Assembly (NCBI GenBank): GCA_964462135.1
Contig: CAYWWK010000030.1
Coordinates: 1-24,646, forward strand
From: MGBC163016 sp964462135
Lineage (GTDB): Bacteria; Actinomycetota; Coriobacteriia; Coriobacteriales; Eggerthellaceae
Reading direction: 5' to 3'
Length of the DNA stretch: 24,646 nucleotides
Part shown: piece after piece, positions 1-7,090 of the stretch
How positions within the stretch are numbered: position 1 is the stretch's first letter
How the letters are laid out: every line of letters begins with the position of its first letter
Translations under genes and position numbers: made by a program
Notes under the pieces: model-generated
Databases searched by the model: none
What the model was told of the DNA's origin: nothing
The model's input: the letters and a program-made list of their open reading frames with translations, nothing else

Positions 1-1748
1 TCCCAGTCGTTGCGGTAGACCTTCGCCATGAGCATCAGCATGTTCGCCTTCTCGAACTTGTCGTACTCGTTCTGAGCCTCCTGCGACAGGAACATGTACG
101 AGGCAGACTGGATGGTGCCGTTATTGGTCACGTTCGCACCACCGGAACCCCATCCGTAGGGCATCATCGTAGGGGTGGTGTTCGCCCACCCACTGGCAAC
201 GACACTGTTGGTCAGCTGCCAGGCATTCTTCCCGCCACCCGCATCGTACATGTAGATGTATGCGCAGTGCGCGGGCTGCCCGACGGGAGTGGCCGGGTAT
301 CCCCAGGCGCACTGGATGTTCGAGCCGGTCTTGGAAAGGCCGCCGCATACAGAACCTTCCTCGAACACGATCCAAAGCTTCGGATAACCGGCCTTGTAGG
401 TGATGTTGTAGGCAGACAAGTTGTACTTCTTGTCCCACATGGAGTAGTTCGCCTCGGAATAATACTTTGGATTGCCGTATGAGTAGCCGAACCGGTAATC
501 GATATAGTTATAGGGATTGAAGCGTGCGCTGAATTGATTGCTGTCTCCGAACTTCGACGTGTAGTCGCGAAGCCACAGGATGGACTCGTCGTCCATTTGC
601 GCGGTCATGACCCAGCGCATCTCCTCGACGGTGAAGTTCGCGAACATCCTGGGGTTGCCCAGCTTGTTGTTCTCGTACATGCTCTTGAAGATCTCGTAGC
701 GCGTCACCGGATTCGAGGTCTGGTTGTTGAATATCCACAGGTTGATCGGGCGCGCATGCGCAAGCGAGAGCGCCAGCATCATATGCAGGTTGAGGTCACC
801 GTTCCGCACGCCGTTGGCTTCCGTGTCGTCTTGCAGGTCGTCCTTGTGTGCCGCATAGAGATTGCTCAGCACTTGGAGCGCATTGACGTACGAGCCATTG
901 GGAGCACCCGCCATCGTCCACAGCCGCAGGGCCTCCTCGTCGTTCAGGAACCACTCCAGCATCGTACGGTTGGCCGGGCTGGTCTCGACGAAGGTGCGCA
1001 ACCCATACTGTCCGACGGAAGCTATGAGGTTGCGCTGCAGAAGTGTCAGCTGCAACTCTTCAGGCACAGGACCGCCCGTGTACGCGGACATGATCTCTGC
1101 ATCAAGGTCTTCGACGGTCCTGACGATGTTGTCCTTGTAACCCTCGTGTACCAGCTTGGTGTCAGCCCACGCAGCATGGTCGGAAGCATTGCTGCCGTTG
1201 TCGTAGGCGAACAAGCGGATATACTTGATGCCATGGATATTGATCCTGAACTGTCGAGCGCCGTCTCCACTCTTGATTGGCGTCGGCTCTGCATCGGTCT
1301 TGAGGTCCCAATGCTCACCGTCGTTGGAGGTGTAGACGGAGAACTTGACCCCGTTTCCAACATTGTTGTTCGTCGTGTTCAGGCCATAATACGTCACGAA
1401 ATAGGGATATTCGGAGCTGTACTGGCTGACGTCGTAGTCAACCGTCGAAGTAGCGTGGGCGAAGATGCCCTTGTGAAAGGTGGTCGCAGATCCGTTGACG
1501 TTGAGCGTGATCCCACCATTGTTCACGCCGTTCTTGTCCAGTGTCAGATTGCCCCAACCAACCTTGGCGTTGGCATAGGGGATGTCGGAAAGATAGACGA
1601 CGTCGCTGTCGACGCCGCCATTGTCGACGAATATGTTCTTGTTCGTTTCGGCTGCAGGGGTGAGCGTGCTGTCGGCCATCGCTGTCTGCGACGCGCCCAG
1701 AAGCACAGCACCGAACAGAAAGGCAACGCAAAGCCTTGCAAAACGCAT
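1..1748 (-). CDS. Secreted NPCBM-domain protein with transglutaminase-like core (3' end missing)
   Basis: Reading the minus strand from an ATG at 1748 gives 582 codons with no stop, so the gene leaves the window at its 3' end. Residues 1-26 are a signal peptide: RFAR, a hydrophobic stretch, then a cleavage site near TAMA-DS. Residues about 45-198 match the NPCBM/NEW2 carbohydrate-binding pattern (KGIFAHATS, SVYTSNDGEHW, YIRLFAYDNG). A second region, about 205 onward, contains VCGGLSKTGSN (Cys468) and GQPAHCAYIYM (His494), an arrangement like the Cys and His segments of transglutaminase-like enzymes. By inference it is an exported enzyme acting on cell-surface or host glycan/protein. The ribosome site is weak (AGGA about 12 nt upstream). 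The plus-strand ORF opposite it is a shadow: it has no sensible domain, while the minus frame has a signal peptide and domain motifs. The fold of the second region is less certain than the NPCBM call. Confidence 0.85.
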   Translation of the reverse strand, partial: MRFARLCVAFLFGAVLLGASQTAMADSTLTPAAETNKNIFVDNGGVDSDVVYLSDIPYANAKVGWGNLTLDKNGVNNGGITLNVNGSATTFHKGIFAHATSTVDYDVSQYSSEYPYFVTYYGLNTTNNNVGNGVKFSVYTSNDGEHWDLKTDAEPTPIKSGDGARQFRINIHGIKYIRLFAYDNGSNASDHAAWADTKLVHEGYKDNIVRTVEDLDAEIMSAYTGGPVPEELQLTLLQRNLIASVGQYGLRTFVETSPANRTMLEWFLNDEEALRLWTMAGAPNGSYVNALQVLSNLYAAHKDDLQDDTEANGVRNGDLNLHMMLALSLAHARPINLWIFNNQTSNPVTRYEIFKSMYENNKLGNPRMFANFTVEEMRWVMTAQMDDESILWLRDYTSKFGDSNQFSARFNPYNYIDYRFGYSYGNPKYYSEANYSMWDKKYNLSAYNITYKAGYPKLWIVFEEGSVCGGLSKTGSNIQCAWGYPATPVGQPAHCAYIYMYDAGGGKNAWQLTNSVVASGWANTTPTMMPYGWGSGGANVTNNGTIQSASYMFLSQEAQNEYDKFEKANMLMLMAKVYRNDW

Positions 1749-1919
1749 GCGTTTTTGGGATCCTGAAAGCGCATGCCGTGACGGGACAGATGACAGGTCA
1801 CAACGCAAAAACATCGCGAATTCTCATATCTCCCTTGACACTCTTGATGATGAGGGCATGATAGCAGAATTGGGACGCAAAACCGACCCCCTTATGCCAG
1901 ATTTCAACGGTCTGACCGC

Positions 1920-3410
1920 CTAAGTCTTTCGCACGATGAAGCTTTCAGATACCGCTCTTTCCAATGTCCATCGTATGTGGCAGCTGTTGCTCACGAGTCT
2001 CTCGTCATGGGAAACAAGGACCACCGCTCCTTTGAAAGCGCGAATGAGGTCCTGCAGCGCCTCGATGGCACCAACATCCAGATGATTCGTCGGTTCATCC
2101 ATGACGAGCATCTGCGGATCCTTCAGCAGCAGTTCAGCTAAGATGAGCTTGCGCAACTCTCCCGGGCTGATGTCCTTCCCATCAATGAGCCGCTGTGGGT
2201 CAGAGTTGAGTCGCGCCACATGAGCCAGCACCCTTCCTCTGTCTTCTGGACTGCAGGCCTCCAGCCGATCGAGGGCCTCACGACGTTGCAGCGCATCGAC
2301 CTCCTGGGGAATGCAGGCAACGCGAATGGCATCTGGAACGTGGCGAAGAAGATGGCGGAGCAGGGTGCTCTTTCCCGATCCATTCATGCCTGTTATCCCA
2401 ATCCGGTCAGCACGAGATACCCAAAGCTCGGGAACCTCCAAAGAGAAGCCCTCCTGCCTGAGCGTCGTCTCTTCGAGATGGCACACCACCTTGGCCGCTG
2501 CAAGGGATCCGACTTTTTCGAACCGATGGTCATAGCGTTTGACAGTGGGTCTGTGATCCAGCTTCGATTCCGCCACCACAAGCCTCTTCGCCATCGCGGC
2601 TGACGCGCGCCCGGCCACCCCATCCTTGCTGCTCACCTTCGCCCGACCCAGCTTCTCTCGCGTACTGCTGTCATGCCTGTCCACATTTCGCGCACTCAGG
2701 CGCTTGCGCGATCGTTGCGCTTCCTCCTTGCGACGGACGGATTCCCGCTGAATGCGATCGATTTCCTTGCGAGCATGCTCTTGTGTTCGCTGGGCAGCCT
2801 GCGCCTCAAGACGTCCCTGCGCCGTCACCTTCTCATAGCCGCCGGACCGCATGACGGGTACACCTCTTTCGAACACCACACTTTGATCGACCAAGTGATC
2901 CAGCAGGGCACGATCATGGGAAATGAGCAGCCCAATGCCTTTGAAACCCTCAAGCGCCTTCTGGATGGCTTCGCGGCTTTTCCTATCCAGATCATTGGTG
3001 GGTTCATCCACGATCAGAAGGTCAGGACTTGACCAGAGACTGCAGGCCACCTGCAGACGCTTGCGCTGGCCGCCAGAGAGCTCTTCGAAGCGCCAGGCCC
3101 AATCGTCTTCGATCTCCAGAAGCCGTCGCAAACGCATGGCCTCCCGATTCCAGTCACACGCGAAATCGGTCAACGCCTGTGGTGCGATGGATGAATCCTG
3201 GTGGCAGTACTCGCTGAGGAGCCGTGGTGTGATGTTGCCCGCATTTGGACGCAAGACCCCTGCTGCAACAAGGGCCAAGGTGGTCTTGCCGCATCCATTG
3301 TCCCCTATGATGCCGGTCCACCCAGCAGGGAACGTGAGACTCACGTCGTCAAGCACGGGGCGGGCAGCATCAGGATAGGCAAAATGGATATGGTTCAGGA
3401 ATAGGTTCAT
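1920..3410 (-). CDS. ABC-F family ATPase, probable ribosome protection protein
   Basis: The protein has 496 residues, two ATP-binding cassettes and no membrane segment, which defines the ABC-F class acting on the ribosome. Cassette 1 has Walker A GDNGCGKTT (36-44), signature LSGGQ (111-115), Walker B LLIVDEPTNDLD (131-142) and switch His165. A charged, Arg/Lys-rich linker follows (about 200-285). Cassette 2 has GMNGSGKST (341-349), a variant signature ISPGE (414-418), LVMDEPTNHLD (435-445) and SHD (467-469). Size and the SPGE variant fit the antibiotic-resistance ABC-F proteins that displace lincosamides, streptogramins or pleuromutilins, but the drug cannot be told from sequence. The start at 3410 is fixed by AAGGAGG five bases upstream. 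That site lies inside a perfect hairpin, and a short upstream ORF precedes it, which suggests drug-inducible translation. A housekeeping ABC-F role in translation is the alternative. Confidence 0.9.
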   Translation of the reverse strand: MNLFLNHIHFAYPDAARPVLDDVSLTFPAGWTGIIGDNGCGKTTLALVAAGVLRPNAGNITPRLLSEYCHQDSSIAPQALTDFACDWNREAMRLRRLLEIEDDWAWRFEELSGGQRKRLQVACSLWSSPDLLIVDEPTNDLDRKSREAIQKALEGFKGIGLLISHDRALLDHLVDQSVVFERGVPVMRSGGYEKVTAQGRLEAQAAQRTQEHARKEIDRIQRESVRRKEEAQRSRKRLSARNVDRHDSSTREKLGRAKVSSKDGVAGRASAAMAKRLVVAESKLDHRPTVKRYDHRFEKVGSLAAAKVVCHLEETTLRQEGFSLEVPELWVSRADRIGITGMNGSGKSTLLRHLLRHVPDAIRVACIPQEVDALQRREALDRLEACSPEDRGRVLAHVARLNSDPQRLIDGKDISPGELRKLILAELLLKDPQMLVMDEPTNHLDVGAIEALQDLIRAFKGAVVLVSHDERLVSNSCHIRWTLERAVSESFIVRKT

Positions 3411-3415
3411 GGCAT

Positions 3416-3432
3416 CCTCCTTATCAAGGAGG
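3416..3432 (-). promoter_or_regulatory. Hairpin sequestering the ABC-F ribosome binding site
   Basis: On the minus strand CCTCCTT, GAT, AAGGAGG form a perfect 7-bp stem with a 3-nt loop. The 3' arm is the complete Shine-Dalgarno sequence of the ABC-F gene, five bases before its ATG. When folded it would block initiation. This is seen directly; the regulatory role is inferred. Confidence 0.55.
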
Positions 3433-3571
3433 CCGCGTCAAGGGCGGGTTCGCTGCAATCGACTGCGATCAGAACATGGATATCGATTGAAGACTGAAAG
3501 CGGAAAGGGCTTTGAGCATAGCGATGCGGCACCATGAGACGCGACCCTGTTCGAACGTGGTCGTTTCGTAG

Positions 3572-3585
3572 TGCCCTTCTGGGCA
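3572..3585 (-). promoter_or_regulatory. Leader hairpin after the short upstream ORF
   Basis: TGCCC, AGAA, GGGCA on the minus strand form a 5-bp GC-rich stem with a tetraloop. It starts four bases after the stop codon of the three-codon leader ORF. No U-tract follows, so it is not an obvious intrinsic terminator. It may help pause the ribosome or polymerase in the leader. Confidence 0.35.
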
Positions 3586-3588
3586 TCG

Positions 3589-3600
3589 CTAGTTCTTCAT
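3589..3600 (-). CDS. Three-codon leader ORF (Met-Lys-Asn) upstream of the ABC-F gene
   Basis: ATG AAG AAC TAG is preceded by GAGAAAGGGTAGGTGC, so AAAGGG lies at normal Shine-Dalgarno distance. It sits about 180 nt upstream of the ABC-F start in a leader with several inverted repeats. Very short leader ORFs are known to control inducible erm, cat and ABC-F resistance genes through ribosome stalling. The ORF is visible; its translation and role are inferred, and such a short ORF could be chance. Confidence 0.35.
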   Translation of the reverse strand: MKN

Positions 3601-3705
3601 GCACCTACCCTTTCTCGAGGCTGCGCTTGCCAAAGGCCCAGCCGCTGCGTTGTCCCTAGTATGACACAGGACAGAGATAACGTCACCAAGCCGCAGGATG
3701 CACTG

Positions 3706-4398
3706 TCATTCCTCCACGATCACGCCCAGGAGGCGGGCCAAGGATGCCGCTTGGTACACGTTCAGCTTCGCCCCATAGAACTCCGTCATCGAATCCGAGA
3801 ACGAGACGTTCTCCAAAAGGGATGTGGTGAAGTCGATGCCCGCAAGCGAGGTTCGGAAAAGGCTCACATCCACGAACCGGCATTCGGACACCTGCACGAA
3901 CCGCTGCGTCACCTCGGCCATGTCGGCTCCGGTGAGATCGCAGCCGATAAAATCTACATGCTTCCATCTGCTGCGAGTAAGAGCACTGTAACTGAGAGTG
4001 CAATCCTTGAAACGCACATCCTCGAACGAGCTCTCGAAAAGCGATGCGCCCATCAGCTTGCATCCTGAGAAGGAGCACCGAGTGAAACCAGCACGCTCCA
4101 TAACGGCATTCGACAGGTCGCAGTCTTCGAAGATGACATCACGGAAGATGGTTTGGGTGAAGTCACTTCCCGTATAGCAGCAGTGAGCGAACCGGGCACC
4201 CGCCACCTCAAGCTCTCGGAATGAATGGCCGGGGGCACTTTCTCCATGACATGCGATCCCCTCCACTTCCACTGTCGCCCGATCCATGCAGGCAGTCAAG
4301 GCATCCGGACTCAAATCATCTGGGACGGCGGGCTGCATGACCGCTTGGGAGGGAGCCGAGTGCTTGTAATCATCGTGCACCATGGAAGGAACGATCAT
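3706..4398 (-). CDS. Pentapeptide-repeat protein
   Basis: The protein has 230 residues. From about residue 58 to 210 it shows an A(D/N)LXX-type pentapeptide periodicity (for example DFTQTIF, FEDCDLSNAV, SFSGCKLMGASL, DLTGADM), which folds as a right-handed beta-helix. The first 45 residues are not repetitive. The C-terminus ends in YQAASLARLLGVIVEE, a tail common in bacterial pentapeptide proteins of the yjbI/MfpA/Qnr-like group. Some members mimic DNA and protect gyrase from quinolones, but most have no known role, so no drug is assigned. It follows the DUF2130 gene by five bases, so the two are almost certainly co-transcribed and may be translationally coupled. The start at 4398 uses GAGGA about nine bases upstream, inside the end of the previous gene. 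An ATG at 4383 is the alternative. Confidence 0.85.
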   Translation of the reverse strand: MIVPSMVHDDYKHSAPSQAVMQPAVPDDLSPDALTACMDRATVEVEGIACHGESAPGHSFRELEVAGARFAHCCYTGSDFTQTIFRDVIFEDCDLSNAVMERAGFTRCSFSGCKLMGASLFESSFEDVRFKDCTLSYSALTRSRWKHVDFIGCDLTGADMAEVTQRFVQVSECRFVDVSLFRTSLAGIDFTTSLLENVSFSDSMTEFYGAKLNVYQAASLARLLGVIVEE

Positions 4399-4403
4399 CC
4401 TCT

Positions 4404-5816
4404 TCAGTCCTCATCGATCACTTCAGCCTCCGCGTAGACCCCATCCTCTTCGACATCCTCATCGAAGTCGTCAGCCGCTTCTCGCAGCGTCCGCTGCTCA
4501 GCCGCCTCTGCGAAGGCAGCCTTCATGGTGGGATTCTTGCGCGTGAGCCGCTTGACCGTGAGCCCCTCGAGCTTCTTGTTGGCCTGCTGGAGATTGCGAT
4601 CAGAACTGGTCAGTTCCTCCTTGATCTTCTCCAGCTTCTTGATGGTGGCGTCGATATCCTTGATGGCATCCTGGAACTTGCGACTGGCCCGCTCCATGTT
4701 GGTGCCGAACCTGCCCTTGAAGTCCTCCAGCTGCTCTTCGAAATTGGTCACATCCACATTCTGCTGACGCACGAGTGCCAGCTGTCTGCGATACTCAAGG
4801 GAGGAAAGTGCCGCATTGCGCAGAAGCGTGATGATGGGAATGAAGCACTGGGGCCGTACGACGAACATCTTCTCATAACGGTACGACACGTCCACGATGC
4901 CCGCGTTGTAGAGCTCGCTTTCCGGTTCAAGCGTCGACACGAGCACCGCATATTCACAGCCTTTCGCCGTGCGATCCTTGTCAAGCTTCTTGAAGTGGTC
5001 CTCGTTCCTCTTGCGGTTCGTCGAATCATCGGCTTCGTTCTTCATCTCGAACATGATGGAGATCAACTCAGTGCCATCCTCATCCTCTTCGCGGAAGATG
5101 TAGTCGCCTTTTGTTCCCTCAGAAGCGTCGTTGTCCTTTTCGAAATAGGCATTGCGGAAGGCCGTGGCCCGCAGCTGGTTGAAGGCCACCTCGCAGTGCT
5201 GCTCCAGCGTTTCCCCCAGCATCTTCGTTGAGAGACGCGCCTTCATGTCCCGGATGCGCTCGATCTCGTGATCGCGATCGCGGATCAGCTCATCCTTGGC
5301 GGCAAGCTTTTCAGCCAATTCCGTCTTGTGAGCCAGTGCTGTGCGCTCTGCCGCGTCCTTGTCCCGTTCAATCTGGGCCTTCAGCTCGTCCCGCTCCCGC
5401 TCAAGAGCCGTGCGCTGCTCCATGGCCTGACGCTCCGTACGTTCGATGGCCAGCTGCTGCGCCGTGGCAGCCTCTTTCTGTTGACCCTCCAGACGGAACC
5501 TCAGTTCATCCCGCTCCCGCTCGACCGCAGCCTTCTCCTCGGATGCCTGGCGGATGAGTTCGCTTTCGCGTGCTTTGAGCCGTTCCTTCTGGGAGGCCAG
5601 TTCGGCGGATTGCTGAGCCAGCTTCTCCTTCAGCACCCTTTCCGCCTCAGCCACGGCCAAGTCGGTCTGCTGCGCGAAGGTGCTCTTGACCAGCTCTTCC
5701 CGTTCGGCCAGCTCACGCTGGAACTCCTTGTCGCGCACCTGATTGAGGATGGCAGCGTATCCACTCTCGTCCACTGTGAACGCAGTGTGGCAATTCGGGC
5801 ATTCTATCTGGCTCAT
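4404..5816 (-). CDS. DUF2130 family protein: zinc-ribbon-like N-terminus, coiled coil, PD-(D/E)xK-like core
   Basis: The protein has 470 residues. It opens with a CPNCH segment (Cys6, Cys9), a possible half zinc ribbon. Residues about 28-195 are an uninterrupted Glu/Arg/Lys/Ala-rich coiled coil. Residues about 196-345 form the conserved DUF2130 core, including KGDYIFRE (Asp238) and IMFEMKNE (Glu257, Lys259), spaced like the D...ExK active site of PD-(D/E)xK nucleases. A second coiled coil spans about 355-418 and the tail is strongly acidic. The family is widespread and uncharacterised; a DNA-processing or nuclease role is inferred from the D...ExK pattern only. The start at 5816 is chosen because AAAGG lies about eight bases before it and the conserved Cys motif begins just after. 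A longer reading to 5906 has no conserved sequence. The pentapeptide-repeat gene follows directly. Confidence 0.85.
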   Translation of the reverse strand: MSQIECPNCHTAFTVDESGYAAILNQVRDKEFQRELAEREELVKSTFAQQTDLAVAEAERVLKEKLAQQSAELASQKERLKARESELIRQASEEKAAVERERDELRFRLEGQQKEAATAQQLAIERTERQAMEQRTALERERDELKAQIERDKDAAERTALAHKTELAEKLAAKDELIRDRDHEIERIRDMKARLSTKMLGETLEQHCEVAFNQLRATAFRNAYFEKDNDASEGTKGDYIFREEDEDGTELISIMFEMKNEADDSTNRKRNEDHFKKLDKDRTAKGCEYAVLVSTLEPESELYNAGIVDVSYRYEKMFVVRPQCFIPIITLLRNAALSSLEYRRQLALVRQQNVDVTNFEEQLEDFKGRFGTNMERASRKFQDAIKDIDATIKKLEKIKEELTSSDRNLQQANKKLEGLTVKRLTRKNPTMKAAFAEAAEQRTLREAADDFDEDVEEDGVYAEAEVIDED

Positions 5817-5855
5817 GGCACAGCCTTTCGATTGATCGCGAAAACGAATACCTGA

Positions 5856-5864
5856 CTTATACCA
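5856..5864 (-). promoter_or_regulatory. Extended -10 promoter for the DUF2130 operon
   Basis: On the minus strand TGG-TATAAG matches the extended -10 pattern TGnTATAAT with one mismatch. It lies about 40 nt upstream of the DUF2130 start, giving a leader of roughly 33 nt. No good -35 box is visible, which is usual for extended -10 promoters. Confidence 0.4.
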
Positions 5865-5902
5865 CAGCCCGTGGAACGCATGTGACCCATATGCAGGACG
5901 AT

Positions 5903-6346
5903 TCACTTCACCTTCAAGCGACCGACCTTGATGTCTAGGTTCGCCAAGGCCTCGTAGTCCTCCGTTGCTAGAGCCTCTGCCCGTGCGACCTGCTCTTCGC
6001 TGAGCTCAGCCAGCACGAAGGCTTCTGCCAAGGCCGCGTCGTAATCGCGCTTATGGCGTTCGTTCAGCGCCTTCCAAGGAATGTTCGCAAACCATCCGGC
6101 TACTTCCGAATCATAGGGCAGCCTACCTTGCAGCAACAGCACGAGGATGACGGGATAGCCGACATAGCCCTGCCAGTAGGTGGCGTTGTCGTCAGATCGA
6201 TAGAGGTCATCCTGCCAGGTGACGGTGTAGGTCTTCGTGCCGTCCGATGAATCCACCGTAGCGCTTTCAGGGTGCAGATCGAAGCGGTCATCAGCCAGGG
6301 CGCTGTAGGCTTCGTAGATCTTCTGGATGGGAGGGAGCTTCTCCAT
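5903..6346 (-). CDS. Conserved hypothetical protein, 147 residues
   Basis: This looks like a real gene: the start at 6346 has AGGAAAGG about seven bases upstream and the composition is typical of the neighbours. No named family was recognised. The predicted protein is soluble and acidic, with a beta-rich first half (YTVTWQDDLYR, TYWQGYVGYPVILVLLLQG, about residues 40-74) and a helical second half (about 92-138) ending in a basic tail GRLKVK. There is no signal peptide. The LVLLL stretch is too short for a membrane helix. It lies 86 nt before the DUF2130 start on the same strand, and a promoter-like element sits between them, so it may be an independent unit. Function is unknown. Confidence 0.75.
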   Translation of the reverse strand: MEKLPPIQKIYEAYSALADDRFDLHPESATVDSSDGTKTYTVTWQDDLYRSDDNATYWQGYVGYPVILVLLLQGRLPYDSEVAGWFANIPWKALNERHKRDYDAALAEAFVLAELSEEQVARAEALATEDYEALANLDIKVGRLKVK

Positions 6347-6442
6347 GATGGTCCTTTCCTCGTGACGGTCAGCCAGTTTGCCTGATTCGCTTGGCTGCCA
6401 CAGTACCGGAAGACCCCCTTCGCCAGCACATGAATGACGATG

Positions 6443-6463
6443 TATCACCAGATGGATGATTTG
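6443..6463. repeat. 21-bp direct repeat, left copy
   Basis: A 21-bp sequence starting TATCACCAGATGG and ending ATGATTTG occurs here and, identically and in the same orientation, at 10632-10652. Both copies are intergenic and lie on either side of the molybdoenzyme/LysR module. The unit is itself an imperfect palindrome (ATCACCA-GA-TGG-A-TGAT). Confidence 0.8.
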
Positions 6464-6473
6464 TATAAACAGT

Positions 6474-6502
6474 CGCCCCCTGCATCACTGATGCAGGGGG
6501 CG
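6474..6502. terminator. 29-nt perfect palindrome, terminator-like
   Basis: CGCCCCCTGCATCA, a central C, then TGATGCAGGGGGCG make a perfect 14-bp inverted repeat. It could fold into a very stable hairpin on either strand, about 180 nt after the end of the ferredoxin-like gene and 10 nt from the left 21-bp repeat. There is only a weak T-rich stretch on the minus side and none on the plus side, so it may be a terminator without a U-tract, a transcript stabiliser or a protein site. Confidence 0.55.
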
Positions 6503-6682
6503 ATCCTACCGAAATGGAGTTCGGCCGCCTTCGAAAGAACGCATTAGGCAAGGCCTTCCCGGGGACCGCACCGCCACGACTCGGTGCCTGCATACCCCAG
6601 AACATGCCACCGTCAAAAGCATGCACCTTCCAGCGTTCAAGCGCTTCCTTCCGTATGACAGGAGCAGGCTGCGCCGAAAACG

Positions 6683-7078
6683 CTATTTGCTAGCGTAGAC
6701 AATCTGGTCCTTGGAGTTCTCCCAGAACGGCAGCGAGAAGATGCGGAAACCCTGCTGGCGGAGTTCCTCTTCCTTCTTGGCCGCCTCTTCGCCCACCGAG
6801 AGCGCTCCGTTCGGGCAAGCGTGCACGCAGTAGGGTTCCAGCCCTTCAGCAAGGCGCTCCGGGCACTTCGTGCAACTCTTCGCCCAGATAGGGATCCAAC
6901 TCATGTGGAGGTTCGGCCACACACCCGCCGGACGATCGATTCCCTCGCCGCTTCCCTCGGTACGCACGGTCATCCTAAATTCATCATCATCTAACTGATT
7001 GGCAACCTTGCAGGCAAGGGAACACGTCCAGCAACCAGTGCATCGCTGCAAATTCACAAGAATAGTCGATTTGCTCAT
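6683..7078 (-). CDS. Small 2x[4Fe-4S] electron-transfer subunit of the molybdoenzyme
   Basis: The protein has 131 residues and eight cysteines in two ferredoxin-type groups: CTGCWTCSLAC (Cys13, 16, 19, 23) and CTKCPERLAEGLEPYCVHAC (Cys69, 72, 84, 88). This fits two [4Fe-4S] clusters, half the number in DmsB/NrfC-type subunits, which have about 200 residues and four clusters. It has no signal or membrane segment. The start at 7078 has GAAGGAGG six bases upstream and lies 12 bases after the stop of the catalytic gene, so the two form an operon. It should pass electrons to the molybdopterin subunit in the cytoplasm. No DmsC/NrfD-type membrane anchor or TorD-type chaperone follows; the next gene downstream is unrelated. 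Confidence 0.9.
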   Translation of the reverse strand: MSKSTILVNLQRCTGCWTCSLACKVANQLDDDEFRMTVRTEGSGEGIDRPAGVWPNLHMSWIPIWAKSCTKCPERLAEGLEPYCVHACPNGALSVGEEAAKKEEELRQQGFRIFSLPFWENSKDQIVYASK

Positions 7079-7090
7079 TTCGCCCTCCTT

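Noticed and set aside
534..1766. A 410-codon plus-strand open frame
   Set aside because: It lies opposite the NPCBM gene. Its translation has no recognisable domain and is full of Arg/His/Val typical of an antisense frame, while the minus frame has a signal peptide and clear domain motifs.
3407..3604. A 65-codon minus-strand frame in the ABC-F leader
   Set aside because: It reads through the hairpins, overlaps the ABC-F start and has no conserved sequence. The three-codon frame with a good ribosome site is the better leader ORF candidate.
6369..6626. Minus-strand open frame of 85 codons after the ferredoxin-like gene, considered as a chaperone or reductase remnant
   Set aside because: No similarity to TorD/DmsD-type chaperones or other families is visible, there is no ribosome site, and it contains the 29-nt palindrome and the 21-bp repeat.
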